Below are positions 14,032 through 21,393 of a stretch of DNA of 34,797 nucleotides, piece after piece (the first letter of the stretch is position 1; every line of letters begins with the position of its first letter). Both the position numbers and the translations under genes were made by a program. The stretch comes from Candidatus Saccharimonadota bacterium. GTDB lineage: Bacteria > Patescibacteriota > Saccharimonadia > Saccharimonadales > Saccharimonadaceae. The notes below the pieces were generated by a model that searched no databases, was not told the origin of the DNA, and saw only the letters and a program-made list of their open reading frames with translations. The DNA is taken from assembly GCA_905372275.1 (NCBI GenBank), contig CAJPON010000010.1:1-34797 (forward strand), in the 5' to 3' direction.

Positions 14032-15147
14032 GTGTCTGCACTTAAAAAAGACAATAAGCTGCGTATTTTACATGTTATTGCTGGCATGAATCGCGGTGGA
14101 GCCGAGACGTTTGTCATGAACGTATTTCGTACAATTGACCGCAATAAATTTCAATTCTATTTTTTATGTTTCAGCAATAAACACTTTGACTACGAAGATG
14201 AAATCAAACAACTAGGCGGAGAAATCATACGCATACCCGATGTAAAAGAAGTAGGGATAGTATCTCATATAAAGGCGATAAAATCTGTCATAAAAGACAA
14301 TAATATCAATATAGTCCACGCGCATACATATTACAATTCAGTATTCTCGTTAATAGCAGCAAAAAAAGCAGGGGTATCTACTAGAATAGCGCACTCTCAC
14401 AATACGATGTCTGAGGTAAATCCTTCGCTTGTTAAAAAAATATACTTTGCTTTATCTAAATTAGCCATTCGACACTACGCAACGAAAAGAATAGCTTGCG
14501 CAAAAGAAGCTGGCTATGCGCTTTTTGGAAGAGGCAATAACTTTATTGTTATTAATAATGGGATTGACTTATCAAGATTTTCTTATAAACCTGCTATTAG
14601 AAAAGATACACGCATTGAACTGAATATACCTCAAGATGCAACAGTATTGTTAAATATTGCACGGTTTCAGGAAGTAAAAAACCACACATACCTAATTGAC
14701 GTTTTTAAAGAGTATATAAAGATACACCCTAATTCACATCTTTTGTTAGTCGGCGATGGTCCACTCCGAAATACAATAGAAAATAAGGTGCGTAAATTAA
14801 AACTTGCTAATTGCATATCTTTCACAGGGGTAAGATCGGATACTGAAAAAATGTATAACTCAGCAGATATTTTTGTTATGCCGTCGATATTTGAAGGATT
14901 ACCAGTTGTCCTTATTGAAGCTCAAGCAAACAGACTACCGTGTATTGTGAGTGATTCCATAGATCATGACGTAAAAATAAATGATAACTTTAATTTTCTA
15001 AATATACACTTGGCGCCATCTGAATGGGCTACCGCTATAAAACTCTGTAAAAAACGTCGCGGTCAGAAATCTCATAAACTTGATAAATTATATGATATAA
15101 AGAATATCGTGAAACAACTTGCTAGTATATATAAGGAGGTGTTGTGA
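14032..15147 (+). CDS. Glycosyltransferase family 4, 371 aa
   Basis: This is a GT-B enzyme similar to EpsF: RILHVIAGMNRGGAETFVMN is the classic N-terminus, VHAHTYYNSVFSLIAAKKAG follows, and the C-terminal half has VGDGPLRNTIE and MPSIFEGLPVVLIEAQA with the catalytic glutamates. It starts with GTG (14032) behind AGGAGG, one base after the previous stop. It overlaps the pyruvyltransferase gene by four bases (GTGA). Confidence 0.92.
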   Translation: MSALKKDNKLRILHVIAGMNRGGAETFVMNVFRTIDRNKFQFYFLCFSNKHFDYEDEIKQLGGEIIRIPDVKEVGIVSHIKAIKSVIKDNNINIVHAHTYYNSVFSLIAAKKAGVSTRIAHSHNTMSEVNPSLVKKIYFALSKLAIRHYATKRIACAKEAGYALFGRGNNFIVINNGIDLSRFSYKPAIRKDTRIELNIPQDATVLLNIARFQEVKNHTYLIDVFKEYIKIHPNSHLLLVGDGPLRNTIENKVRKLKLANCISFTGVRSDTEKMYNSADIFVMPSIFEGLPVVLIEAQANRLPCIVSDSIDHDVKINDNFNFLNIHLAPSEWATAIKLCKKRRGQKSHKLDKLYDIKNIVKQLASIYKEVL

Positions 15148-16118
15148 AAAAAATAATTATATTTAATACGTCTATTGGCAGTCTCAATACTGGGGATTAC
15201 ATAATTAACGAATCTGGCAGAAAGCAGTTGTCAGATATCCTAAAAGATGATTTCATAGTTGAGCTTCCGACGCACACTCCTACTATACACAATTATCAAT
15301 CAATCCATAGAAATAAGCTTGTACAGGTCTGCAATTCCGCAGAATACAAATTTATCATTGGTACAAATATCTTAGCATACAATAATTTAATGCCTTGGCC
15401 TAACTGGAATGTCAACATATTCAACTCTAAACCCTACAATAATTCCATTATGGTTGGTGTAGGCTCTACCCCAAACGCCAAAAATATAAATCACTATACT
15501 GAGTTTTTATATAAACACATCTTGTCTCATAGCTTTGTACACTCAACGCGGGATGAAAAGACAAAAAACATGCTAGAGAGTATCGGTTTAAAAGCTATCA
15601 ATACTGGCTGCGTTACAATGTGGGGGTTCACGTCTGAGAAATGTGCAAAAATCCCGAAAGAAAAATCTACTCGAGTTGTGTTTACGCTAACAGATTATGC
15701 AAAAAATATAGAAAAAGACCAAGAACTCATTAATATATTACGAAAAAACTACAAAACAGTTTACTTTTGGCCGCAAGGTTCTGATGATTATGAGTACATC
15801 CTTTCGCTAGATTATAAAAATATACATATAATATCACCGCAGCTAGACTACTACAGATCACTATTGCAATCTGGTTCTATCGATTTTGTTGGCACGCGCT
15901 TGCACGCAGGAGTGTTTGCTATGCAAAATAATGTGCGTAGTATCATATTAATAGTAGATAATCGTGCTCGTGACATCCAAGAAAACTACAATATTAATGC
16001 GATAGAGCGCGATGAATTAAGTGTTAAATTAGATGGTATGATAAATTCCACATTTACCACTGATATAAAGATAAACCAAGATAAAATAAACGAGTGGAAA
16101 AGCCAGTTTTCTAAATAA
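15144..16118 (+). CDS. Polysaccharide pyruvyltransferase family protein, 324 aa
   Basis: The GTG start at 15144 has AAGGAGGT just upstream and overlaps the previous stop. Recognisable family segments are SLNTGDYIINES near the N-terminus, HSTRDEKTKNMLESIGL in the middle and the C-terminal FVGTRLHAGVFAMQN, which carries the RxHA nucleotide-binding-type motif. Family members add a pyruvate ketal from PEP to a sugar, giving the polymer negative charge. In Gram-positive walls such groups can anchor S-layer proteins. Some relatives act as other transferases, so the donor is inferred. Confidence 0.85.
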   Translation: MKKIIIFNTSIGSLNTGDYIINESGRKQLSDILKDDFIVELPTHTPTIHNYQSIHRNKLVQVCNSAEYKFIIGTNILAYNNLMPWPNWNVNIFNSKPYNNSIMVGVGSTPNAKNINHYTEFLYKHILSHSFVHSTRDEKTKNMLESIGLKAINTGCVTMWGFTSEKCAKIPKEKSTRVVFTLTDYAKNIEKDQELINILRKNYKTVYFWPQGSDDYEYILSLDYKNIHIISPQLDYYRSLLQSGSIDFVGTRLHAGVFAMQNNVRSIILIVDNRARDIQENYNINAIERDELSVKLDGMINSTFTTDIKINQDKINEWKSQFSK

Positions 16119-16119
16119 A

Positions 16120-17586
16120 ATGTCCAAAACCTCATCCCTCATCAAAAACACCATCATCATAGCGCTCGGCAAGATATCGACGCAGTTTATTAGCTTTTTA
16201 CTCTTGCCGCTGTATACTGCTTATTTGGCAGCGGGCGAGTTTGGCGTGGTTGACTTAATCACGGTCATAGTCTCGTTGGCGGCTCCGATTATCATGTTGT
16301 CATTAGAAATGGCAGTGTTTCGCTTTTTGATTGACGAGCGAGGAGTTAAGGAACGGCAAGCTTCTATCATTACCAACTCATTACAGATGGTGATTTATAG
16401 CACGCTGATGGTTTCGTTGATTTATATAATCGTGATGCAATTTGTAACGATACCGTATGCTTGGTTGGCGCTTGGCTCTGTGCTGGCGTCAATCGGTTCA
16501 AATTACTGTTTGCAGGTCGCTCGCGGATTTGGCGATAATGTCAAATACGCCATCGGCAGTGTCATCGCTGGAGTCTCCGCGATATTGCTTAATATATTAT
16601 TTATCGTCGTGTGCAAGATGGGTGCGACTGGCATGCTCTTGGCGACTGTGATTAGTAATATATTATCCACCCTGTATCTGATCTATTCACTAAAAATACA
16701 AAAGTATATCAACACCAAACTGATAAACACTGATCAAAAACGCGAACTGCTGCACTACTCGTTGCCGTTAATCCCCAATGGTGTGTCGTGGTGGATTGTT
16801 AATGCCGCCGACCGCATGATCATCGCCGCGTTACTAGGCGTGACTGCCAATGGTATTTATGCTGTTGCTTATAAATTTCCGCAAATTTTTACCGCTATTT
16901 ATAGTTTTTTCGGACTATCCTGGACGGAGTCGGCATCGGTTCACATAAAATCGGTAGATCGCGACGCGTTCTTTTCCAAGGTTGCCAATATGAGCTTGCG
17001 CATCTTTGGTAGTTTCGGTGCTATTTTGATAGTTGGAGTATCGGTATTTTTCAACATTTTAATAAACGTAAAATATAGCGAGGCGCGGTTATACGTACCG
17101 TTGCTTATCGTGGGGTCGTTATTTAATTCTATCGTTGGTATTTACAGTGCGATTTACATCGCCAAAAAAGAAACTCGCCAAGTGCTGAATACTTCCATGG
17201 TGGCGGCAATTATCAGCATTCTGCTTTCCGTGGTATTGACGCCGTTCATCGGATTGTACGGACCAGCCGTAGCTTTAATTGCTGCTTATCTAGGTATGGC
17301 AATATTCCGCCATTTTGATATTAAAAAATCTATCAAAATAGTTTACGAGCCGAAAGCTATCATTGAAATCGCTGTATTGTATATAATATGTATAGGTTTG
17401 TATTACGCGAATTCGATATATGCCACCGCAGCAAACGTGGTGTTAATTGGGGCGGGTGTTGTGATTATTAATAAAAATACGCTGAAAATAGCCAAAGATA
17501 CTATATTGAAAAAGACGCGCAGCCTACGGCTAAAGCAAGCCGACAAACTAATGCAAGAATGGGATTCTGAGAATGGCGCAGACTAG
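16120..17586 (+). CDS. Wzx-type flippase, 488 aa
   Basis: A polytopic protein with about 12-14 membrane segments across nearly its whole length, starting KNTIIIALGKISTQFISFLL, the usual Wzx/MATE-like start. It would move the lipid-linked repeat unit to the outer face of the membrane. The base composition returns to the higher G+C level of the flanking genome at this gene, so it lies outside the A+T-rich core. No ribosome-binding site is visible ahead of ATG 16120, one base after the previous stop. Confidence 0.9.
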   Translation: MSKTSSLIKNTIIIALGKISTQFISFLLLPLYTAYLAAGEFGVVDLITVIVSLAAPIIMLSLEMAVFRFLIDERGVKERQASIITNSLQMVIYSTLMVSLIYIIVMQFVTIPYAWLALGSVLASIGSNYCLQVARGFGDNVKYAIGSVIAGVSAILLNILFIVVCKMGATGMLLATVISNILSTLYLIYSLKIQKYINTKLINTDQKRELLHYSLPLIPNGVSWWIVNAADRMIIAALLGVTANGIYAVAYKFPQIFTAIYSFFGLSWTESASVHIKSVDRDAFFSKVANMSLRIFGSFGAILIVGVSVFFNILINVKYSEARLYVPLLIVGSLFNSIVGIYSAIYIAKKETRQVLNTSMVAAIISILLSVVLTPFIGLYGPAVALIAAYLGMAIFRHFDIKKSIKIVYEPKAIIEIAVLYIICIGLYYANSIYATAANVVLIGAGVVIINKNTLKIAKDTILKKTRSLRLKQADKLMQEWDSENGAD

Positions 17587-18028
17587 AAAATTACCTAAAA
17601 TCCACCTACTTCTCCCGCTTCTCTGGATGGCGGTTATCTTTATGCTTTCGCATCAGTCGGCCTCGATTTCTAGCGGGCAGAGCGGGGTGTTTGTCGAGCA
17701 GCTGCATCATATTGCACCGAGCGTCGATCAGCAGCTGCTGACTTTTCTGGTTCGCAAAGGGGCGCACATCTTCGCTTATTTCGTGCTGGGTATTTTGACG
17801 TTTAATGCTTTATGGCGAGTGGATTTAAGTAAGTTCAAATTTAACAGCCCAGCTATACTGTCAATCATTGTTTGCGCGCTTTACGCTGCCAGCGATGAGT
17901 TCCACCAGCTATTTATCATCGGTAGAAGCGGCGAGCTTCGCGATATTATGATAGATAGCTGCGCCGCAATGGTTGGAGTATTTATAATAAGTATTTTTGT
18001 AAGAATATTGCAAAAAAGTAAAAAATAG
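17573..18028 (+). CDS. VanZ-like membrane protein, 151 aa
   Basis: The VanZ family pattern is visible: MLSHQSASISS after the first membrane segment, RKGAHIFAYFVLGILTFNAL, and SDEFHQLFIIGRSGELRDIM followed by a final membrane segment. Four hydrophobic segments fit. The biochemical role is not settled; in enterococci VanZ raises teicoplanin resistance. Here it overlaps the flippase gene by 14 bases and so belongs to the polysaccharide operon, suggesting a job in the export or attachment of surface glycans. Confidence 0.9.
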   Translation: MAQTRKLPKIHLLLPLLWMAVIFMLSHQSASISSGQSGVFVEQLHHIAPSVDQQLLTFLVRKGAHIFAYFVLGILTFNALWRVDLSKFKFNSPAILSIIVCALYAASDEFHQLFIIGRSGELRDIMIDSCAAMVGVFIISIFVRILQKSKK

Positions 18029-18036
18029 AGTATAAT
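18008..18036 (+). promoter_or_regulatory. Promoter (TTGCAA-N17-TATAAT) of the LCP gene
   Basis: TTGCAA (18008-18013) and TATAAT (18031-18036) are separated by 17 bp. The box overlaps the end of the VanZ gene and lies nine bases before ATG 18046, giving an essentially leaderless transcript and separate control of the LCP gene. Confidence 0.7.
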
Positions 18037-18045
18037 ATATAAGAT

Positions 18046-19467
18046 ATGGTGTCTGAAGTTACTAAAACTACTAAACTAAGAGTTGGCTTGCGAAGAATGG
18101 TCGCTGGTATTTTGTTGTTATCGTTCATAGCGCTGGTGGTTAGTGTTTTGCAGGCGGGGATTGTGCCTGAGCGTTATTTGTGGATTGGTTTGCCGATTTA
18201 CGGGGTGGTGACTGCTGCTATAATCTGGGGATTGGTGAGTCAGAAGCGCTTTGGTAATATTCATACTGGCGTGCTGATTGCGCTTGGCGTAGTGGCTTTG
18301 GCGATTACTGCTGTGAATATTTACGTTATCAGTACGGCGCGAGCTTTTGATAGTTTGACGTCTTCGATACAAAGCAGGAAGTCGTCGTATGTTGAATATG
18401 TGATTGTTTCCTATAAGGATCGTAACACGTCGCTTAGTAATGCTCAATCGGTCGGGATGCTTTCTGCTGATCCGCTTTATAATAAAGTAACTAAGGCAGT
18501 CAAGGACGAAACTTCTGCCAATCAACAAGCGCTGGATAGTTTGGCTGAACTTAAGAATAAACTCAAGTCAGGCGATCTGCAGCTGGCAACTATTCGCAAG
18601 GCTAATATGCCAATCATCGAAGAAGCTGATAAAACTTTCCACGATAATTTGGTAGTGTTGCAGACTATTCGCGTGGAAGGGGAGGCTGCTAAGCAGTCTT
18701 CGGCGATTAATGTCGATAAGCCATATGTTCTTTACATCAGCGGCATTGATACGGCTGGCAAAATATCTACCGTATCGCGTAGCGACGTCAATATATTGAT
18801 GGTGGTTAATCCAACTAAACATTCGATTCTACTGGTAAATACGCCACGCGATTATTATGTGCAACTGCACGGCACGACAGGCTTGCGCGATAAGCTGACG
18901 CATGCCGGGGTGTACGGCGTTGATATGTCGGTGAAGACATTGGAGGATTTGTATAGTATTAATATTCAGCACTATATCCGTATCAATTTCACTTCTCTGG
19001 TAACTCTGATCGACGCTATCGGTCCGATTGAGGCTTATTCGGATTATGATTTTAAGTCTTACCATCAAGGATATAACACATTGGATAGCAAGCAAGCTTT
19101 GGAGTTTTCGCGCGAGCGCTACAGCTTCCAAGAAGGCGATCGCCAGCGCGGGCGCAACCAACAGCACGTTATCGAGGCGATTATCGCCAAGTTGTCGCGT
19201 ACCGAAAACGCCGTGAAATTACCGCAGATTGTCGATACTATCCGCAACTCCATCGAGACGGATTTATCCGAACAGTCGATCAAGGCGATCATCCGCAAAC
19301 AGCTTGACGATATTCATCCATGGAAAGTCGAATCGACTAACGTCGACGGCGCAGGCGCCATGGAGCCAACTTACAGCTACAGCGGTACGCCGCTTTACGT
19401 GATGATTCCGTCCAATGAATCGGTTGATGCTGCCAAAGCGAAGATTTCGGCATACTTACAACAATAA
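18046..19467 (+). CDS. LytR-CpsA-Psr (LCP) family phosphotransferase, 473 aa
   Basis: Three membrane segments occupy about residues 15-105, then a helical outer region (about 110-220), then the LCP domain: YVLYISGIDTAGKISTVSRS, SDVNILMVVNP, LLVNTPRDYYVQL and the LTHAGVYG stretch. Conserved Arg and Asp residues bind the pyrophosphate head group. REFSRERYSFQEGDRQRGR-like residues (FSRERYSFQEGDRQRG) form the second basic patch. LCP enzymes transfer lipid-linked polymers to peptidoglycan or glycoprotein. This would be the last step of the pathway encoded by the preceding cluster. The promoter is its own. Confidence 0.93.
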   Translation: MVSEVTKTTKLRVGLRRMVAGILLLSFIALVVSVLQAGIVPERYLWIGLPIYGVVTAAIIWGLVSQKRFGNIHTGVLIALGVVALAITAVNIYVISTARAFDSLTSSIQSRKSSYVEYVIVSYKDRNTSLSNAQSVGMLSADPLYNKVTKAVKDETSANQQALDSLAELKNKLKSGDLQLATIRKANMPIIEEADKTFHDNLVVLQTIRVEGEAAKQSSAINVDKPYVLYISGIDTAGKISTVSRSDVNILMVVNPTKHSILLVNTPRDYYVQLHGTTGLRDKLTHAGVYGVDMSVKTLEDLYSINIQHYIRINFTSLVTLIDAIGPIEAYSDYDFKSYHQGYNTLDSKQALEFSRERYSFQEGDRQRGRNQQHVIEAIIAKLSRTENAVKLPQIVDTIRNSIETDLSEQSIKAIIRKQLDDIHPWKVESTNVDGAGAMEPTYSYSGTPLYVMIPSNESVDAAKAKISAYLQQ

Positions 19468-19497
19468 TTAATACCACTTTACTTTCTGCATTAGGCT

Positions 19498-19523
19498 GCT
19501 TATTGTAACAATGTGCAATAGGC
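19498..19523. terminator. Palindrome between convergent genes (copy 1 of a repeated element)
   Basis: GCTTATTG (19498-19505) pairs with CAATAGGC (19516-19523), one T-G wobble, around a 10-nt loop containing AACAATGT. It lies between the LCP gene and the alpha/beta hydrolase, which point toward each other. An almost identical element, including the loop, is found at 30045-30073. Confidence 0.6.
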
Positions 19524-20374
19524 TATTTCACAGCAGATTCTGGTTTGATAGCCCTTTTCATACAGCTAACGATAACTTTGCGCGTGCGCTGGCGGATGGC
19601 GTGGGTGGCGGTAGTTAGCGAATGCAGCGTAACTCGCTGATTCTTCTCGGCAATGTGCTTTAGATTCTTTTCGACGATAAACGGGTCTAGTTTGCCATAT
19701 ATAATATCGGTGTCGATACGTGTTTCGGCCAATTTGCGGCTAGCGTTTTGGCTGATGATACCCGCTAGTAGCGTATCGCGAAAGGCGCTAAAATTATCCT
19801 GGGTCAGCTGCGTTTCTGAGAAGCCAGCTAGTCCCAACTTAGAGTATAAATCGTAGCCTACCACCACTGCCTTGGGTGTTTTTAACGCTTGGCGATAGAT
19901 TTCGCGCAGTAAATTGTCCTGGCGTAATCGCGCCGCGCCTGTCTGAGAGCTATCACGGTAAATCGGTGGCGCCACCAAGATACAGCGCTTAACGATACCC
20001 TTATACATACTAGCGAACTCGATCGCCACCAGCGAGCCAAACGAATGTCCGACCAGCACTACCGGACCGCTCAAACCATTCGTCAAGCAGGTAGCCAGCA
20101 GGTGGCGAGCTTGTTCGCGGGCACTATACATCCGCCGTGTTTGCGCCAGATAAGAATCGCCGTGACCTAACAAATCAACTACGATATAGTTGCAATTAGC
20201 TGGTACATTCTCAATAAAAGGTTGCCACAATTCACCAGTATCCGCCAGACCGTGAATAAAGACATAAGTTACCGCGAATGGCCGCCGCAAGCGTTTATAA
20301 CGGACGCGCAATCGATAGGGAACATGCAGCATCTTGTGCAGGATTTGATCGCGGAACTTACGCTTGGCCGCCAT
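19523..20374 (-). CDS. Alpha/beta hydrolase, 283 aa
   Basis: The alpha/beta hydrolase fold is recognisable: oxyanion segment FIHGLADTGELW, then VVDLLGHGDS, nucleophile elbow VGHSFGSLV with Ser111, acidic residue in YGKLDPFI, and catalytic His in TATHAIRQ. The N-terminus is basic and has no signal peptide. ATG 20374 is preferred over an in-frame TTG at 20377. It starts six bases after the htpX stop and is probably co-transcribed with it. The substrate is unknown. Confidence 0.88.
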   Translation of the reverse strand: MAAKRKFRDQILHKMLHVPYRLRVRYKRLRRPFAVTYVFIHGLADTGELWQPFIENVPANCNYIVVDLLGHGDSYLAQTRRMYSAREQARHLLATCLTNGLSGPVVLVGHSFGSLVAIEFASMYKGIVKRCILVAPPIYRDSSQTGAARLRQDNLLREIYRQALKTPKAVVVGYDLYSKLGLAGFSETQLTQDNFSAFRDTLLAGIISQNASRKLAETRIDTDIIYGKLDPFIVEKNLKHIAEKNQRVTLHSLTTATHAIRQRTRKVIVSCMKRAIKPESAVK

Positions 20375-20380
20375 CAACGC

Positions 20381-21223
20381 CTACTTGTCTAATTCTTTCA
20401 AGCGAGCAATTCGCGCCTCGGTCGACGGGTGAGTCGAGAAGAGAGCTTGCAAGCCGCCCAGCGAGAACATATTCGAAAACATTAGATGAGCTGAAGCTTC
20501 TTGGCTTGGCGATGGTGCAATCGGCGGTACGCTAGCTTTCCAGTTTTCTAGCTTCATCAGCGCCGACGCTAAATCATCACCAGTGCCGAGAATACTGTGG
20601 CTATACTGATCGGCCGCATACTCGCGGCTGCGCGATACTGCCATCTGAATCAACATCGCAGCGATCGGCGCCAAAATTAACGAGGCAATCATTGCAAAGA
20701 TATTACCGCCGTCATCGTCGTCCGACGATCCGCCGAACAAGAAGGCTAGCTGCGCCAGATAACTAATCGCACCCGCCAGCGTCGCGGCGATAGTCGAGAT
20801 TAGCATATCGCGATGTTTGACATGGCCTAATTCGTGCGCCAAAACCGCCCGCAGCTCGCCCTCATCCAGAATATCCATGATACCAGTCGTCACCGCTACG
20901 GCAGCATGCTGCGGCGAGCGGCCTGTCGCGAAGGCGTTAGGAATCGGCGTCTCGACGTAATAAAGCTTTGGCATCGGCAAATTCGCTTGGGCTGTTAACT
21001 CGCGGACGATACGCTCGACCTGCGGGTAATGATTGCCCAGCGGCTGAGCGCCTTGCATCTTGATTACCAGCGACGAACTGAAAAAATACATGAAAAAGTT
21101 AGACACCGCCGCTATCCCTAGCGCCATCAACATACCTTGCTGGCCACCAAACGCATAGCCAACCATCATGAACAGCCCTGTCAGAATTGCCATAAGTAGG
21201 GTAGTTTTGAAAATCTGCTTCAT
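20381..21223 (-). CDS. htpX: HtpX-like membrane zinc metalloprotease, 280 aa
   Basis: The order matches HtpX (M48B): two N-terminal membrane segments (about 8-26 and 30-52), the zinc motif HELGH at 130-134, two more hydrophobic segments (about 140-162 and 175-195), and the third zinc ligand in SREYAADQ (E201). The enzyme degrades damaged membrane proteins. The length is typical. Transcription starts from a perfect extended -10 11 bases before the ATG, without a Shine-Dalgarno. Confidence 0.95.
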   Translation of the reverse strand: MKQIFKTTLLMAILTGLFMMVGYAFGGQQGMLMALGIAAVSNFFMYFFSSSLVIKMQGAQPLGNHYPQVERIVRELTAQANLPMPKLYYVETPIPNAFATGRSPQHAAVAVTTGIMDILDEGELRAVLAHELGHVKHRDMLISTIAATLAGAISYLAQLAFLFGGSSDDDDGGNIFAMIASLILAPIAAMLIQMAVSRSREYAADQYSHSILGTGDDLASALMKLENWKASVPPIAPSPSQEASAHLMFSNMFSLGGLQALFSTHPSTEARIARLKELDK

Positions 21224-21234
21224 ATCTGCAGTTT

Positions 21235-21240
21235 ATTATA
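21235..21240 (-). promoter_or_regulatory. Extended -10 (TGcTATAAT) of htpX
   Basis: On the minus strand TATAAT at 21235-21240, preceded by TGc, lies 11 bases before the ATG at 21223; a leader of about five bases is predicted. Confidence 0.65.
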
Positions 21241-21281
21241 GCAAATTGCCTTAAAGCTATCTTAAAGAACGTACCAGAGGG

Positions 21282-21311
21282 TTGCAGCAAAACGGCTTGT
21301 CGATATATACT
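21282..21311 (+). promoter_or_regulatory. Promoter (TTGCAG-N18-TATACT) of the histidine kinase gene
   Basis: TTGCAG (21282-21287) and TATACT (21306-21311) are 18 bp apart. Transcription would start near 21318. AGGGGGC lies at 21333-21339, but no canonical start codon in frame with the kinase follows at a suitable distance. Confidence 0.55.
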
Positions 21312-21393
21312 AATCATAAGCAACTCTAAATTAGGGGGCATCACGTCTAACTATATTGATCGGTTTTGGCATCACCGCGCCAGCGAAGCAATT

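Noticed and set aside
19752..19785. CTGATGA followed 25 bases later by GAAA, resembling a second hammerhead core
   Set aside because: The bases between do not form a stem II that closes next to the core, no stems I or III can be drawn, and it lies antisense within the alpha/beta hydrolase gene.
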